DNA of 64,000 nucleotides from Histoplasma ohiense (GCA_017607445.1 JAEVHH010000001.1:5456001-5520000); one strand, 5' to 3'. Positions 11,493-23,237 are shown, numbered from the stretch's first letter. Translations and numbers: made by a program. Notes: a model not told the origin generated them from the letters alone.

Positions 11493-14400
11493 TCAAAACA
11501 TGCCACCTTCCATGGGGACCTTCTTCGGGACTTGCGGTAAAGCCGGTGAGCTATTATTCAAAAGTTGCTGCCGGGCTTTGGCATTTAGGTTTCCACCTTC
11601 GCTTGATATTTTCCGTAATTTTTGCCGCGGCCGTGGCCTTTTCTCCTCATCAGAAAATACGCTTTGATGATTTTGATGATGAAAATTATGATGCTTTTGT
11701 TCATCCATTGGGCTTGTGGGGTTTGAAGAAGGTATGGCTGGTTGGTCGTGTCTGTCGGAGCCTTTAAACGCATTTATCAACGTTTGCGTTGTTGTTTGCC
11801 GTCGACGTCGTGGGTTCATGGGTGGTATTGGCGGGGTTGATCCGTTGGAGAGACTGGCTCCTGGCGGGAGACCAACTGTGGGCACGTTGGATGTTGAGGA
11901 GACAAATGTTGGTTCGGATATCTTAGATTTGTCTATCACTCGTTTATGTGAGCTGCCAAGGCCTTGATTCCGTTGGCTACTGATGTTCATGGGGGGCAGG
12001 AGAATGGGAGTCTGGTTGGAAGAGTGTACAGGGGAAGTTTCGTAAAGAGGTGGTGTTGCATTGGCGGAATATGGAGTCATCGGAGAGGGACGTGGGGCAT
12101 TCCCAGTGAAATCGGGTTGATGGGTTTGAGTAGGGAGAGGAGGGTTAGGCTCGTAGTAGCCCTGTGCAGCTGAGCGACTATTACTCCGGAACCTACCAGA
12201 GGCCACAGATGCAGATCGCTCAGAAGACCTAGGGTCGCTGACCTCCTCTGATGGCCGGGAGGAAAAGGAAATAGGTACTGAAGCCTTGGAGGGCTTAGAT
12301 TCCTCACCTTGAACTTCGGAATGTCCGATAGTATGTTCCCCTACAGGTCCAAGATCATCATGATAGCGAGGTTGGCTTTTTGACCGACCCGACACATCCG
12401 AGCCAGATCGAGTCCTACCAGAGCTCCGATGGGACGATGGAGATGGTTCACCAGTAAACGACTCTCTGGATCCATCGTTGCTTACCCTTCCCATCGTGCT
12501 TGCTTGGGGCTGCCAAGGCCGATTGTGATTCCGAGGTCCAAAATGGGGTGATCCTGAACGAGATTCTCTCCCACGGTTACGGAAGGTCCTCTCCTCATCC
12601 TCAAGCCACGGGTCGTTCGTGGCAAGCATTGGTGACGATGAGTTGAGAGAATTGTCCATGCCAAGCATTTTCATCGCTTTTGACTGGGGTGCATCAGTAC
12701 GACCGGGCACAGGGTTTCTGCCAGCTTTGTTCTTCAGCATAGCGAAGGCGTTACCGTGTTTTGATGCGTAATCTGGGAAACGATAGCCAGAAGATGGACT
12801 GCTCGATCGGCTTTCGCTCTCTGCGACGCTTCGTAGTTTCTCTCGCACCTTTCTTCGTCGTTCAGCTAACTCATTCGCAAGCTCTTCACGCTCATTCTGC
12901 GTTTCTGAGCTCCCGCACCTTTGATGGCCTGGCTTGCGTTCCTCTTGCCACGGCGCAGTTCGATTTATCGGGTCCCTAGGTGACTGATCGCGCATTTTGT
13001 TGGAGGGTGGGATACCTGATATATCCTGGGGGTTGACCGGCGACGGTGCCTGTGCCTGCGACTGCGTACGTAAAGCTGTGGCCTGCCCTAGGATTTGCTT
13101 CGCTCTCATTGACATAGAGGAGAAGTCAGCTTGCCCTGCCTGCACCGTGGGTTCCTTGTCAGATGTCGGACTGATAGGCTTATATAGGTCATCGTACTCC
13201 CAGGGATTACTGTGAACGCTGGTAGCGTGGTCGGAGTCTCTAGCAGCTTTAACAGCAGGATTGAGCTCTCGTGCGATATCTTTGATTTTGGAGACCTCCA
13301 GCGAAGGCGGCTGGTAGATCGAATTGTCGCTGTCTTGTCGGAGATGTGTACGAACCAGACCACTTAAACCTAACCCAGAGGGACCAAGCGTTGGTGAATC
13401 GGGGGCCTCACCAACAATCTCCTCGGAACCTTCATTCTCCTCTATTGTATTGAGATCATGGGTTTCTGAATATCGTAATTCCGGAGTACCAGTGTGAGAG
13501 CCTTTGTTGAGAGAGCTCCGCGAGGAGTCTCCAGAGTTGCTCCTGGATCTGAAGGCGGGATGGATATTTTCGAGTGACTGAACCGCTGAAAGCATGGTAT
13601 TCAACGCCGGTTCTCGTTCATCTTCGCTTCCGTTATCTCCGCTCAAAAAGGTTCCGTTATTTGGTTTTGAAGGCGATGGTGATGGTCTACGACTGCTGTT
13701 TGCAGTAGACCTTTCTCGGCTGTGTCGAGGCTCGTCTGGGGGATTATTGTACTGTGATACTAAAGTATCTACCTTCGGTCGATGTGTTGAATTGGAAACT
13801 TCGCGCGAACGTGCAGGGTATTCCATATCAGGGGCAGCGGGTGATGGAGTACGGCGTCGCAAAGGAGGAGTATCTCTACCCTCGTACATCTGAAGCTGCC
13901 GTTGCGTAAATTTGGTGTCATCATATTGTGTGGCTGGTTTATTGAAAAGGCCCATAGCCGTAGCTTTCCCACGATCCTCTGGTTGGAGTGCAGCCTCTAA
14001 TGACCTTTGTTCCTCAGATTCACTCAGGGGAGGGCTCAGTGGTGGCGAGGCGCCAAAACCCAGGTTTCCAGTAGGTTTCTCCGGTTCGCCCTTATTTGAG
14101 CTATCAACTGCTTCCCCAATCACGGTTGAAGCAGATGGAGGGGGGCTTGTAGGGCGGAAACCTGCAGAAGCATATACTGGCGAGCGATGTTGGAATTTGT
14201 CATTTAAACTAGTTGAGCTCTTTGACGCAGATCGATTTATTGGCGAAATGTCATTAGCACCAGCTCGCTGGCGGCTAAGGTTTTCGAGTCTCGAAATGGC
14301 GGAGGATTGTTGGGTGTTGATTTCAATGCCTTGGCCGTACCGTCGAGTCTTCGTAGGATTGCGCTCCATTCCAGTTGACGTGGGACTGGGTTTTGTGGGA

Positions 14401-15257
14401 GAAAACACTGACACTGACTTAGAAGTGACTGGAGAATTTGTCCCCTGTCCCGAGTTGCGCTGACCAGAATCAACTGAAGTATTCGAGGTTGAAGTACGAT
14501 TGACAGATGGCCGAGAAGCCAGGGAACCCTCATCTTCCGTATCATGTCTAATCTGCTGGATATCCAATTCAAGTTCCAACTGTTGTTCTTTCTCTTTGGC
14601 CCTCAGCTTTTGGAAGGCAGATAGCGTAACATCATCCTCATACACCGCTTTACCCCCCATCCCACCGCCGGCCCCTGAAGCTTCTGAGGCCGACCCACTT
14701 CTTGGCGTCGTCGACGCAACCGGTATTTTATAAACTTTTTGTCGCCCACCAAACAAATTGTTCCCTTCACCGGGCCGGGATCTGCTCATAATGCTACCGC
14801 CAGGAGAAAAGTCGCCATCATCAGTAGCGTAGCCCTCCCCAGAGGCGTATGAACCACGGCCAATCGCAAAAGATGGCCTAGCTGAACTTCCATGAAGCGA
14901 GGATACTTCTGCGATGTCGCCGAGCGGGTTACTAAGTTGGCCAAAGACATTCAGTCTCGACGCTCTCTTTGGAAAGAGTACGCTGTCATCATTGGCCTTC
15001 CCAATTTTAGAATTCGGATCGTCCTGCTCCCGTAACATGCTAAATCGCGCAGAGAGATTTGGCATAAGTAAACTTGTTCTGAAATCGTCTGATGATGGGA
15101 GGACTGAAGAAAGGTCCAGCTCTGTTGTCGTCTCTGCTTGCGGTTTCTTCGCCCGTTTGAACGTTTTGGATGTAAATAGCGGCAGCGGTTGGCCCTCTTT
15201 TTCGTCCTGCCCACTTTGGGCTTCCTTGGCCTTCTTGCGGGTTCTGAATCGATTCAT
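11493..15257 (-). CDS. Large disordered Ser/Pro-rich conserved fungal protein
   Basis: A single exon of 1254 residues starting MNRFRTRKKAKEAQ. The N-terminal basic head is followed by a segment (about 60-130) that looks constrained: LSARFSMLREQDDPNSKIGK and VLFPKRASRLNVFGQ. A short coiled stretch FQKLRAKEKEQQLELELDIQ follows near residue 225, and a second charged helix, LANELAERRRKVREKLRSV, near residue 800. Everything else is low-complexity Ser, Pro, Arg and Asn with many SP/TP sites, typical of a phosphorylated scaffold. I believe such proteins are conserved across Eurotiomycetes, but I know no assigned function. Good codon structure over 3.7 kb without a stop makes it certainly real. Confidence 0.9.
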   Translation of the reverse strand: MNRFRTRKKAKEAQSGQDEKEGQPLPLFTSKTFKRAKKPQAETTTELDLSSVLPSSDDFRTSLLMPNLSARFSMLREQDDPNSKIGKANDDSVLFPKRASRLNVFGQLSNPLGDIAEVSSLHGSSARPSFAIGRGSYASGEGYATDDGDFSPGGSIMSRSRPGEGNNLFGGRQKVYKIPVASTTPRSGSASEASGAGGGMGGKAVYEDDVTLSAFQKLRAKEKEQQLELELDIQQIRHDTEDEGSLASRPSVNRTSTSNTSVDSGQRNSGQGTNSPVTSKSVSVFSPTKPSPTSTGMERNPTKTRRYGQGIEINTQQSSAISRLENLSRQRAGANDISPINRSASKSSTSLNDKFQHRSPVYASAGFRPTSPPPSASTVIGEAVDSSNKGEPEKPTGNLGFGASPPLSPPLSESEEQRSLEAALQPEDRGKATAMGLFNKPATQYDDTKFTQRQLQMYEGRDTPPLRRRTPSPAAPDMEYPARSREVSNSTHRPKVDTLVSQYNNPPDEPRHSRERSTANSSRRPSPSPSKPNNGTFLSGDNGSEDEREPALNTMLSAVQSLENIHPAFRSRSNSGDSSRSSLNKGSHTGTPELRYSETHDLNTIEENEGSEEIVGEAPDSPTLGPSGLGLSGLVRTHLRQDSDNSIYQPPSLEVSKIKDIARELNPAVKAARDSDHATSVHSNPWEYDDLYKPISPTSDKEPTVQAGQADFSSMSMRAKQILGQATALRTQSQAQAPSPVNPQDISGIPPSNKMRDQSPRDPINRTAPWQEERKPGHQRCGSSETQNEREELANELAERRRKVREKLRSVAESESRSSSPSSGYRFPDYASKHGNAFAMLKNKAGRNPVPGRTDAPQSKAMKMLGMDNSLNSSSPMLATNDPWLEDEERTFRNRGRESRSGSPHFGPRNHNRPWQPQASTMGRVSNDGSRESFTGEPSPSSHRSSGRTRSGSDVSGRSKSQPRYHDDLGPVGEHTIGHSEVQGEESKPSKASVPISFSSRPSEEVSDPRSSERSASVASGRFRSNSRSAAQGYYEPNPPLPTQTHQPDFTGNAPRPSPMTPYSANATPPLYETSPVHSSNQTPILLPPMNISSQRNQGLGSSHKRVIDKSKISEPTFVSSTSNVPTVGLPPGASLSNGSTPPIPPMNPRRRRQTTTQTLINAFKGSDRHDQPAIPSSNPTSPMDEQKHHNFHHQNHQSVFSDEEKRPRPRQKLRKISSEGGNLNAKARQQLLNNSSPALPQVPKKVPMEGGMF

Positions 15258-16251
15258 GTTTTTAAGGATCTAGCCTTTGTTCGTGGGAGGTAAATGGAGG
15301 CCTATCGAAGGCAAAATTGATGATGGTACGGTCGAGATCGGTCAACAAAATAAGGAGTGGCAGGGTAGAGTTGAAAAAAGGAATGTACTGTATGTGTTCC
15401 CCTGATGTGTTGTACCCCGGCTGTGACAGGTGGAGGGGATGCGGAAAGGGAGGGCGATCAACAGAGTTCCTGACTCGAAAAGTTCAACACCTCAGTGAAG
15501 CCTATGTGGATGTGAATGCTGAAGTGTTAGTTTCCAAGAGCCACCTAGAACGGTATTTTTGGATGCAAGTCATCCGGTCATGTAGAATGCATACAAATGT
15601 GTATGCAGAATTGCAGGGCAGTCGAACATGGGCAAAAATGAATCGTAAAAGTATGCACTGAACGTACGTGTTACAAGGACCTGCCCTTTAATTCCCCGGC
15701 GAAAAGAATCAATTCAAATAAAATGCGACCAGTGCAAACTTCATCCCCTTGGTTGTCACGATCTGACGGACACAGCAAAATCAAGCGTCGAGGTGCGGCG
15801 GGAGGGAGTGATCGTGGTGTGGTTGCGGCGTCCCACCCTGCAGTGTCTGAAGAAGATACGACCAATCTGCTTTCTCAACTCTGTACTGGTTGGCAAGTCT
15901 AAGACAGTTAAGGTCGCAACTTGAAAAGGGCTTGGATAAAACTGAAGAACTGAATGGCGGAAGGGAACAAATCAGAAAGGAAAGGAATGTACGAGTCGAA
16001 AAGAAAAAAGGAAGCCAGCGAAAGGGTGAGGAGAGTGGTCGCTGTAGGAGGTCCCAAGTAGGACAGACGAGAAGAGAGGCTACAAAGTCTGTCGATATTT
16101 AAATTGCAAAGTTGGAACAAATGAGGGGAATTGGCGACAGGAAGCACGAATGGCAGCTAGTAAGTCGAATGTCAACGTCTGACTCGTTCGGCTGATGTTT
16201 AGTAGAGGGATGTTTTGAGAATAAGACAACGGATGGAGGGAGCAAAAGAGC

Positions 16252-16314
16252 GAACAGGACGAGCAGGACGAGCAGGCCGAGCAGGACGAGCAGGATGAAC
16301 AGGATGAACAGGAT
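16252..16314. repeat. 9-bp minisatellite, about 7 units
   Basis: Seven tandem units close to GAGCAGGAC (variants GAACAGGAC, GAGCAGGCC, GAACAGGAT). Because the period is a multiple of three, the minus strand reads as a Cys-Ser-Ser repeat, which is an artefact of the repeat and not a protein signal. Confidence 0.9.
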
Positions 16315-17373
16315 GAATGCTTGTTACATACAAACACGTCTCCCTCGTCCCATTCAGGAATTCCAGAATTGATTACGGGGGTTTCGCAGCCGGCGACTTA
16401 GGATCGTGCTCACAGATTCGATCGGTTGCTAGCCATGAAGTTTTCCAACGATTTGGGATGAAAATAGTGCCCTCGATCAACCTAGTGACGCCTCGTTCTC
16501 AATGTTTCTTGTCTCTCGTCTTTGGACGAGTCCTCTGGCATCGGCTTGGGGAAGAAATTTCCACGAGTACTCTGGCTCCACATAGGCTGTGAATTATTTA
16601 CCACCGTTTGTTTAGTCGTGGGTTAGCGGCCGCGCGAGGAGTCCCGAATACACTGTTGGCACAAACGATAGCTAAGATGATAAAATTTATACTTGATCGC
16701 TATCGTTTCTCCCACAAAACACAGGGCGATCACCGTCGAACGTGCTCTTATTCTTATTATTATAAGGATGGGTTGCGTGGAGACACTGCAGTACACTCGT
16801 GGAGCTCCAAAAACAAAGCCAATATCAGGCAGGCAGACCTTCAGAGAAACGCCAGAAAGGGAACAGTACTCCGTATGTGACTGCTGGAGTGTCAGTCAGG
16901 GGTCAACTGCAAGCAGGACTGGGCGTGCTGCGTCCATCGCCGTTCTCATTCTCGAGCCATCCCTGCTCGCCAGGTGCGTGGCTGCAGCCCACCGCACACG
17001 CCAGCGCTGAAATATCGGAGAAGAGAGAATATGATACGGCTACTCCGTATGCAGGCACGATTTCACCCTGCAGAATTAGATACCGCTAACGCCAATGTTT
17101 CCACAGCTTCGAAACCGTTGTTGGTCAATCAACAACGACAAATCCGAGAAGGGCTGACGGGTTTGTTCTCCCGTTTCAAGGCTATCAGCGCCCAGGAATT
17201 CCCGCTGTTCTGATCTGGCGTCCCGCGGTTTTCCTGGTGCTGGAGCTGTATTCTTATTATTAACTCAACTCCTGTGGCCCAAAATACTCGTATCTATCCA
17301 AACCGCATGGACACCGGGCAGGATTTCCATCACCTTTTTTTTTGTAAAAAAAAAAAAAAATAAAATAAAAATT

Positions 17374-17386
17374 GTACGCTGCGTAC
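17374..17386. repeat. 13-bp near-palindrome, copy 1
   Basis: GTACGCTGCGTAC, a perfect palindrome except for the central base, just after an A-rich tract. The reverse complement of the same 13-mer occurs at 19553-19565. Confidence 0.7.
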
Positions 17387-19552
17387 CTTCAGCATTTATC
17401 CGTAGAAGGAGACAATATATTTTATTCTTGTGGGCTGCCTGAAAGATGATCGAAGGTCGACTCATAAATATGGCGGGTCCCACATATGGTGGGGTCACAG
17501 TCTGGGCCTGTGAAGCGGAAACCGAGTTTCGAAACAACAGCGGGCAAGAGATGATTAAACAAAATATCCATGGATACGCAGTTCGATATTGTGGAACTCA
17601 TTTTTAATTTTATGGTTGATCCGATGAGAAGACCGCGATCAAAAAAAAAAAAAAAAAGGCCTTTTTGTTCTTCTCTAACGCGAAACGCAGCAAATACTGT
17701 CCAGTGTACTCTTTCCTGTCGTTCATCGATACAACCGAATGAATTGAGCGAGGGAGACAAACAGTTGCAATGTAACCAATGATTTCGAACGGAGGCGTCC
17801 AACTCATCAAAAATTGAAACATGCAAGAAATTATGCGAACGACGGATGCCTGACGAAGTTTCATCTCTCGCTAACAGCGTGTATATATAGAGCCATAGAG
17901 ATACTTATTAGCCGCCACATTTCATTATCCAGGACTTCTGCAGCCCGCTTAGTTGCGAGTTCATCATTGTCAGTGAGACTCGAGACCCTATTTCGGCTGC
18001 CACTTATGATCCACAACAACGATAATACAATGGCGCGCAGGCAATGGTCAAAGGATGGAACGAGGTCTCACAGCATTGCTCCTTTTCGTGGCTGTGAATG
18101 ATATTGCCTTTTAAGACGGACAACTATATAATACGAACGAGCGACATATCAAATAGACCCTGATCGATGTTAACCATTGAATGGATTTTCAGCAGCTCGC
18201 CTATCCTTTGGTGAAAATTACAAAAGAACTTTCGCCGAATGTTTTGGTCTTTCCAAGCTGCCTTTTCGCTTCAAAATGGCTTGCCCGCGCCTGGCTGAGC
18301 TAGCATGTATCGATCGTACTAGCGCCAGAGGAACCAGAGAGACGGGCCGCTTAGTTTCAGGCACAGAAAGTCAAAAAGGTGCGTTCCTTTTGGGTATTTT
18401 ACAAGAAACCCAGCAGGCATCAAATAATAATGATTTATTTGGGACTCCCTTCTTGGTTGGATTTTTCGCAGCGCAGAGCAGACAGCGTCGGTGAGGTGTG
18501 AGCTATTTTTTATTTTTTTTTTTTTTTTTCAATAACTACGCACGATCCCAAACGCAAAAAAAAAACTCTAGGATAGATAGGACATGGGAGGCTGGTAACT
18601 TCCCAAGTTCTTCCCCTGACTCTTCGCCTCCTGATCATAATGACGAAACGCAAAGGAATGAACGCTGTCCGTATCACGATAAAGATCTTACCTACATACA
18701 TGCACAGGCACCTTCCGACTGCATACATCCCCAGTCTGAAACTGGTGGCGGTCAGCTCCTCCAGAACATCACCAAAAAAAGAAAGAAAGAAAGAAAGGCC
18801 TGCACGATGACAATCAGGTCAGCCAGCGGTGATAACAAGAAAAATAATAATAAAAAAAAAAAAAGTTGGCCGTATTCCTCTCAATCCCATCTTCCGACCC
18901 TCGCCGGATTTACAAGGGTGGGTAGAAGCAACAAAATCCACCTCCAAAAGGGTCGGGCATTTTTGCCATGGACAAGAAGACGTCCCATCCGCTAGGTCCC
19001 CCTTGCGAGGCACAGTTTCAGCGTTCAGGGGGCCCCAGTTGCCAGGATTGGCAGGTGAATTTGTTCCAGGCCCTTGGTGGTAATCGCTGCTCCCCTGCTC
19101 CCCTGCCCCCCATGCCGAAATCACCTCACTCCATGGAGATGGCATAATTTTATTAATTTTCCGTTCCTGGATTTCACTATTCACTATTCCACGATGTTTC
19201 TAGGCTGGCTGGGGGCAAAAGAGCGCAGCTACCACCAGTGCCAAATGGTAAACTAACTACAGGGGACGAACCACCCAATCCAATCCCTCCAAAGATAGCT
19301 AGTTATTTAACAAATATTGATAATTCCTCATGATCCATGAAGGATCTTCTTCTATTTTTATTTCTTTTTTTTTTTTTTTTTTTTTTTTCCCGCTGTTGAG
19401 TTGAACAAAGTTGGCGGGTGGATCAGATTAGCCCCATGTGCCTTTGGAGAAAATGAGCTAACATTGAGCCTAGCGACAATCTTCGCCGATACTTTTGTGA
19501 GTTTATGAGCGTTCATGATTGGCCTGTTCACTATTTTACATCAAGCTAATCC

Positions 19553-19565
19553 GTACGCAGCGTAC
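19553..19565. repeat. 13-bp near-palindrome, copy 2
   Basis: GTACGCAGCGTAC, the exact reverse complement of the copy at 17374-17386, in the same gene-poor region. Confidence 0.7.
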
Positions 19566-20124
19566 ACAGCATTTCATTTTCATTTTCATTCTTCCTGACA
19601 GCTCTTGACACCTTTGGTCTACACTCTATATGAATTCCCCTTCTTTTTATCTCTCTTGAGTCTTGAGAGGTATATAGGCTAGTAAACGGTATGAAGATCG
19701 AATAGTACAAAAAAAAAAATTATAATAATAATAATAATGAAGTGTCAAGAGAAGTATATAATGTTGACTACTTAGAAGAAGGAAGAGTAGCTAACTTAAT
19801 TACTTTAAGAAAGGAATCAAAAGACAGCAAATCGTATATAACTATATTTAGTTTATACAGGTGTGGGAGAGGAGAGCACTCTGAGTCTGAGGATATAAAG
19901 ATATATAATCTGATATGATGATGATAGTCTCTCATTTTTATTGGAAGCTGTTTCTAGCAATTCAATTAAATGACAGAAGAACATGCTTCATGTGGTGTAT
20001 CTGTGTGCATGTCCTACCCTCAATTGCCAAGGTAGTCCATATGCAACCAACATAACTATCCATCATCCATCACAGCAATACGGAAGTAAGTAAGAACGGT
20101 TTCGCCCCTGCAAGGTCAAGGCAA

Positions 20125-20129
<5 letters not shown>

Positions 20130-20157
<28 letters not shown>
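20130..20157. repeat. Long A homopolymer
   Basis: About 28 A in a row followed by further A-rich sequence; one of at least ten long A/T runs in non-coding parts of the window. Confidence 0.9.
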
Positions 20158-20159
<2 letters not shown>

Positions 20160-21704
20160 AAAAAAAAGAAAAGAAAGCATGAACAGACATGGGTGATGGC
20201 AACCTGACAACCTGGCATCGTGTCGAGTTCGTGTTATTCCTGGACCTTATTTTCCCTTGTTTTTGCTCATCGCCAGAAAATAATATAACAGCCGAGTAAT
20301 AATCGTAAATCCGTCGGGAAGCGCGTAACGCTATAAAATGGCCGCTATGCGTTCCCAGTAAATCATGGGAAAAAATAGGACATTTCCAACTAGTCAACAA
20401 TAATAGATATATTTGGAGAAACCCCGTTTTCCTCCCCCAGCTCTCAGCCACAGAATCTTCTTATCTGGATTGTGAGTGGGGCTCCTGAGGTGGGGGAAAT
20501 GGGGAAATGGGGCATACGGGTTTTTCGGACTGACAAACACTCATGCATGTACGGAGTATTCCAGGAACCAATTGTGCTCGATCAATGGACGAAAATATTT
20601 GACAGGAAAGAAAACGAGGGGGATGCAAAAAATTGAGTCCTGCAGTTCAAAACAAAATATGATAAATTTTCGGCCAGGAGATCCTTTTCTCAATATTATA
20701 TATCATTATTGAATTTGGTAGGTAACTCACCGGCTTCCTCAAGTGAACCGAGATGCAGATTGATCTTCAATGTCCTGCAAGATCAATAATAATCCAATAA
20801 TCCACCCAGATCAATCAGTAATGTATTTCAGACGGTGAGGTGAGTCTAGTCTTGGGGGGAACTCATGGAAAATACTTGTTTGCCTCTTTGAGACTACCTT
20901 TGACAGTATGCTTCACGCATTCATTGTTGAAATTCAATGCTCCACCTACTCCCCCTGCCCCCCCCCCACAGTTAATTAAGTAAGGCTTTCGGACTTGGAT
21001 GTCTAGAACAATAGAACAAGAGCGGGGTGCTCTCGGGATTTTTCTGTCCAGGCAGCGGTTGTCAGCCTTCCAAGTTTTAGATGACTTGCATTCAAGTTCT
21101 CATTGCGACGCACTGTACTCCGTACAACCCGAGAATATAATAGATATATATATTCATATATATAACGGAGAAGGGCGTTCAGGGAATCACCAGATATCCA
21201 AAGACTTATTCCCCATCTCTCATCGAATTTAGGTCTTTTGCTCATCAAGATCAAGAATCGGACCGGTTCCCTAACAAGCACGACCAACACGCCGCCGATA
21301 GCCGCAACTGTGAGCATTTGGGTGCTGCTGTCCACTCTCTTCAAATAAACACCTCGCGGAGTACCTTTATAGTCAATCCAACAACTTTATAGGGCTTTAC
21401 AGGAGATTAACAATCGCGGAACCGAAACACAATTCCTTCCTTGTCCATGTGGCCGAGCACTACAAACCTATCTCGCTCGTCTTTTAGGTGACGTGCGTTG
21501 ATGGTCGATTTGTGTGTATGTCCGATGGGTACCCGGGAAGCCATGAGGCCGGGTTTAACTAACTATTCCTTTGGGTATGATTAATCGATCCCGGATTGCT
21601 TGGACGCAGCCGATTCTCCACGACACAATCTCTTAGTACTCAGAAGCAATGTATCGTAAGAAATAGAATAATGCGGACTCATCATTGGTCATTCGCGGAG
21701 GAGG

Positions 21705-21705
<1 letters not shown>

Positions 21706-21739
<34 letters not shown>
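21706..21739. repeat. (CT)n microsatellite
   Basis: About 17 CT units, 310 bp upstream of the SDR start. Together with the (GA)n and (TA)n tracts at 21853-21899 it forms a pyrimidine/purine-rich promoter region, which may keep the promoter open. Confidence 0.9.
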
Positions 21740-21741
<2 letters not shown>

Positions 21742-21852
21742 CGATTTGTCACAATGATACAAGTATCTAACGTCCGCTCTATGACGCCATAGCCCGGGTC
21801 CCCGCAAACCCCAGGATTCTTCCGAGACCTTTTCTATTTTTATATATTCAAG

Positions 21853-21899
21853 AAGAGAGAGAGAGAGAGAGAGAGATATAAATATATATATATATATAT
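21853..21899. repeat. (GA)n followed by (TA)n microsatellite
   Basis: A GA tract at 21853-21876 runs straight into a TA tract to 21899, within 200 bp of the SDR start codon. Confidence 0.9.
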
Positions 21900-22046
21900 C
21901 TATAATCTTGTGACTCCTCTCGAATCAGGACAATTCTGCCGACCAACCTACTCAACATAGTCATACCATATACTAGCTAACTAGTTAACCATTTCGATTA
22001 GCATATCTTGTCCCCCGTTCACTAACTACCAAAATACTCCCAAAAT

Positions 22047-22484
22047 ATGTCGAATCCCCGTGTCCTACTCCTCGGCGGACATGGCAAGATAGCCCGCCTC
22101 TTAACCCCTCTCCTCCTCAACCGCTCCTGGGACGTAACCAGCGTGATCCGCAACCCAGATCATACCAGCGACATCCTGAAATTGGGCCAGGGCAAGAAGG
22201 GCAAGGTCGAGGTGCTGGTCTCCAGTCTCGACGATGTGAAGAGTGTCGATGATGCGAAGGCCATCGTAGACCGCGCAAAGCCGGACTATGTTGTTTGGGC
22301 GGCTGGTATGTCTGTTTCTTTATTCTATATATATATATATATATATATTAGTATATATATCTAATTGCACTCGCCAAAATTCTCAATCCGTTTCGTTCAC
22401 CACTCATCAATTCCATTTCCCCAATACATGGTATAAATGACACAAATAGCCCGTCGTGTTAGCTATATGCATACAAGCACAAAG

Positions 22485-22544
<60 letters not shown>

Positions 22545-23237
22545 GCCACATACAGCTAACACAACACAACACAACACAAACCCTTCCTTCCACCAGGCGC
22601 CGGCGGCAAAGGCGGACCTCTCCGCACCTACACCATAGACCGCGACACAGCCAAATACTTCATAACAGCAACCTTCACAAACCCCTCCATCACCAAGGTG
22701 CTCCTGATCTCCCACATCGGCAGCCGCCGCAAGCAGCCCCCCTGGCTCTCCGCAGACACCTGGGCCCGCTTCGAGCACATCAACCAAGACGTCCTGCCGG
22801 ACTATTACCAGGCCAAACTGGCTGCGGACGAGTACTTCACCGTCATGGCGCGCAGGCGCGCAGCCATGGATGACGAAGCGGAGGCGCGGGGCGGGGCTGC
22901 TGGGGAGGGGGAGGGGGAGGGGGAGGGGCCCAGGAAGCGGTTCCAGGCGATATTGCTGCGGCCGGGCCCGTTGATGGATGCGCCCGCGACTTGGAAGGTG
23001 GAGTTGGGGAAGACGAAAGAGGTGGTGTTGGAGGGCGGGGTGCCGGCGAATGTGAGCCGGGAGGACGTGGCGATTGTGGCGGACCGGCTGCTGGCGCGCG
23101 ACGATACGCGGGGTTGGTTAGATTTGCTGGGCGGGGACGATGAGATTGAGGAGGCAGTGGAAAGAGCTGTGAGGGATCGAGTGGATGCGGTTGAGGGGGA
23201 GGATGTGGATAAGATGTGTGAAGGGATTACGTTGTGA
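22047..23237 (+). CDS. NAD(P)-binding Rossmann-fold (atypical SDR) protein
   Basis: Two exons, 22047-22305 and 22597-23237, give 299 residues. The dinucleotide-binding turn is GGHGKIA at residues 10-16 after a hydrophobic strand (RVLLL). DYVVWAAG follows at the exon junction, and ITKVLLISHIGSRR is the next core strand. YYQAKLAADEYF has the Tyr-x-x-x-Lys pattern of the SDR active site. A GEGEGEGEG stretch in exon 2 comes from a GGGGGA repeat in the DNA and interrupts the fold late in the protein. Fungal relatives are usually called NAD-dependent epimerase/dehydratase or YwnB-like; the substrate is unknown. The 291-bp intron is packed with TA and CA microsatellites. Confidence 0.87.
22322..22348. 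repeat. (TA)n microsatellite within SDR intron
   Basis: TA-rich tract about 20 bp after the intron donor of the SDR gene. Confidence 0.85.
22493..22543. repeat. (CA)n then (TA)n microsatellite within SDR intron
   Basis: About 18 CA units followed by TA units, 50-100 bp before the intron acceptor. Length changes here could affect splicing of the gene. Confidence 0.9.

Larger units (their letters stand above)
15258..22046. other. 6.8 kb gene-poor region
   Basis: No open frame here has a recognisable product, and the longer ones are made of repeats. It holds a 9-bp minisatellite (16252-16314), long A/T runs (17338-17360, 17641-17657, 18513-18530, 19363-19388, 20130-20157), four copies of TACGGAGTA, two copies of a 13-bp near-palindrome and CT/GA/TA repeats just before the next gene. 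It may hold long leaders, non-coding transcripts or spliced micro-genes that I could not resolve. Confidence 0.5.

Noticed and set aside
16080..16337. Minus-strand frame rich in Cys-Ser-Ser, possible metal-binding peptide
   Set aside because: The Cys pattern comes straight from the 9-bp tandem repeat, and no splice or promoter signals support a gene.
18498..18995. 165-codon plus-strand frame
   Set aside because: Composed of Lys/Asn/Phe runs from A and T homopolymers; no domain and no conserved-looking segment.
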